This document shows positions 5,133 to 5,567 of a stretch of DNA of 5,567 bases, piece after piece. Numbering within the stretch: position 1 is the stretch's first letter; each line of letters starts with the position of its first letter. Source of the stretch: Planctomycetota bacterium (GTDB lineage Bacteria; Planctomycetota; SZUA-567); contig JAISYD010000185.1 of assembly GCA_031270145.1 (NCBI GenBank), forward strand, positions 1 through 5,567. Reading direction: 5' to 3'. The translations under genes and the position numbers were made by a program. A model generated the notes under the pieces. It worked only from the letters and a program-made list of their open reading frames with translations. It made no database searches and had not been told where the DNA came from.

Positions 5133-5567
5133 ATGCCCTTGCCCGTGACCCGGACGCTTTTCCTGCGCCCAGGCTTCCTGTTCCTGCCCCGGCAACCGAC
5201 CCGCCTGTGCACCGTGATAGCCAGCGGCGTGGCGGTGACGGTGTTCGACCGGGCGCGCAGTCTCGGCGGGGTCGGCCATTACTCCCATCCCAGGCGCCTG
5301 GACCGGGGGTCAACTCCGGACTTCGCCGCCCCGGCCCTGGTGGGGCTGATCCGGATGTTCCAGGCCGCCGGTTCGGAGCCCGGGGATCTTGAGACCTGCC
5401 TTTACGGCGGCGCCGACAACGTCGAGGCGTATGGGTTCGAAGCGTCCGGATCCGGCGCTTGGCGCGGCATGGCCAATTCCCGGGCCGGCTTCGACATCCT
5501 CGCCCGCCTGGGGGTGGGCGTGGTCGGCTCGGATGTGGGCGGGCGTTTCGCCCGGAAGCTGATCTTC
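5133..5567 (+). CDS. CheD-family protein lacking the catalytic cysteine (partial, 3' end outside window)
   Basis: CheD proteins deamidate glutamines on chemoreceptors and, in many bacteria, bind the phosphatase CheC in the cytoplasm. The 145 visible residues cover most of the fold: LRPGFLFLPRQPTRL (11-25), the active-site strand TVIASGVAVTVFD (27-39), GGVGHYSHP (45-53), a helix with ALVGLIRMFQAAG (68-80), YGGADN (91-96), GMANSRAGFDILARLGVGVV (112-131), and the family end motif SDVGGRFARKLIF (133-145). In typical CheD the first strand reads TVLGSCVAV; aligned without gaps, the catalytic Cys is Gly32 here (codon GGC at 5226-5228). The active-site His (His49) and the Thr at 27 are kept, while the usual Asn before that His is Gly48. 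A cysteine at 26 is six residues upstream and not obviously a replacement. The protein is likely an inactive homologue, perhaps a binding partner or regulator. The frame is intact, so decay is not evident. A single-base sequencing error (TGC to GGC) is possible. Confidence 0.85.
   Translation, partial: MPLPVTRTLFLRPGFLFLPRQPTRLCTVIASGVAVTVFDRARSLGGVGHYSHPRRLDRGSTPDFAAPALVGLIRMFQAAGSEPGDLETCLYGGADNVEAYGFEASGSGAWRGMANSRAGFDILARLGVGVVGSDVGGRFARKLIF

Noticed and set aside
4517..5288. Long minus-strand open frames under the secreted protein gene
   Set aside because: The plus-strand product has a signal peptide and a helical-repeat domain. The minus frames have no ribosome-binding site or motif.

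Overview
The window is GC-rich chromosomal DNA from a Gram-negative bacterium. It encodes a FadL/PorV-like outer-membrane protein, secretory signal peptides and a CheD-family chemotaxis protein, and both GTG and TTG starts are used. I cannot name the species. The gene content would fit a Desulfobacterota-type (former Deltaproteobacteria) or similar motile lineage, but that is a weak inference. I see no mobile elements, RNA genes, CRISPR arrays or canonical rho-independent terminators.

Layout. Positions 1-336 (minus strand) are the first 112 codons of a signal-peptide-bearing outer-membrane protein. It is divergent from the rest of the window across a 195-bp spacer that holds a sigma70-like promoter and a GC-rich dyad. 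From 532 all genes are on the plus strand: a biotin-protein ligase (birA, 532-1350, TTG start); a 72-residue heavy-metal-associated (CopZ-like) protein with its own likely promoter (1427-1645); a 795-residue single-pass membrane protein (1719-4106); and a secreted proline-rich plus helical-repeat protein (4119-5000). After a 132-bp spacer with a consensus TATAAT box comes the first 145 codons of a CheD-family protein that runs off the window (5133-5567).

How the genes relate. birA and the metal-binding protein look like ordinary housekeeping or metal-handling genes. The 795-residue protein combines cytoplasmic TPR-like helices, a four-cysteine zinc ribbon, a transmembrane helix, a proline-rich stalk and an extracytoplasmic FG-GAP/propeller-like region. 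It lies only 12 bp from the secreted helical-repeat protein, so the two are probably co-translated parts of one envelope system that I do not recognise. The CheD-like protein keeps the family scaffold and the active-site histidine, but has glycine where the family has its catalytic cysteine, so it is probably not a normal receptor deamidase. The unrecognised envelope pair and this cysteine-less CheD are the main points of interest.
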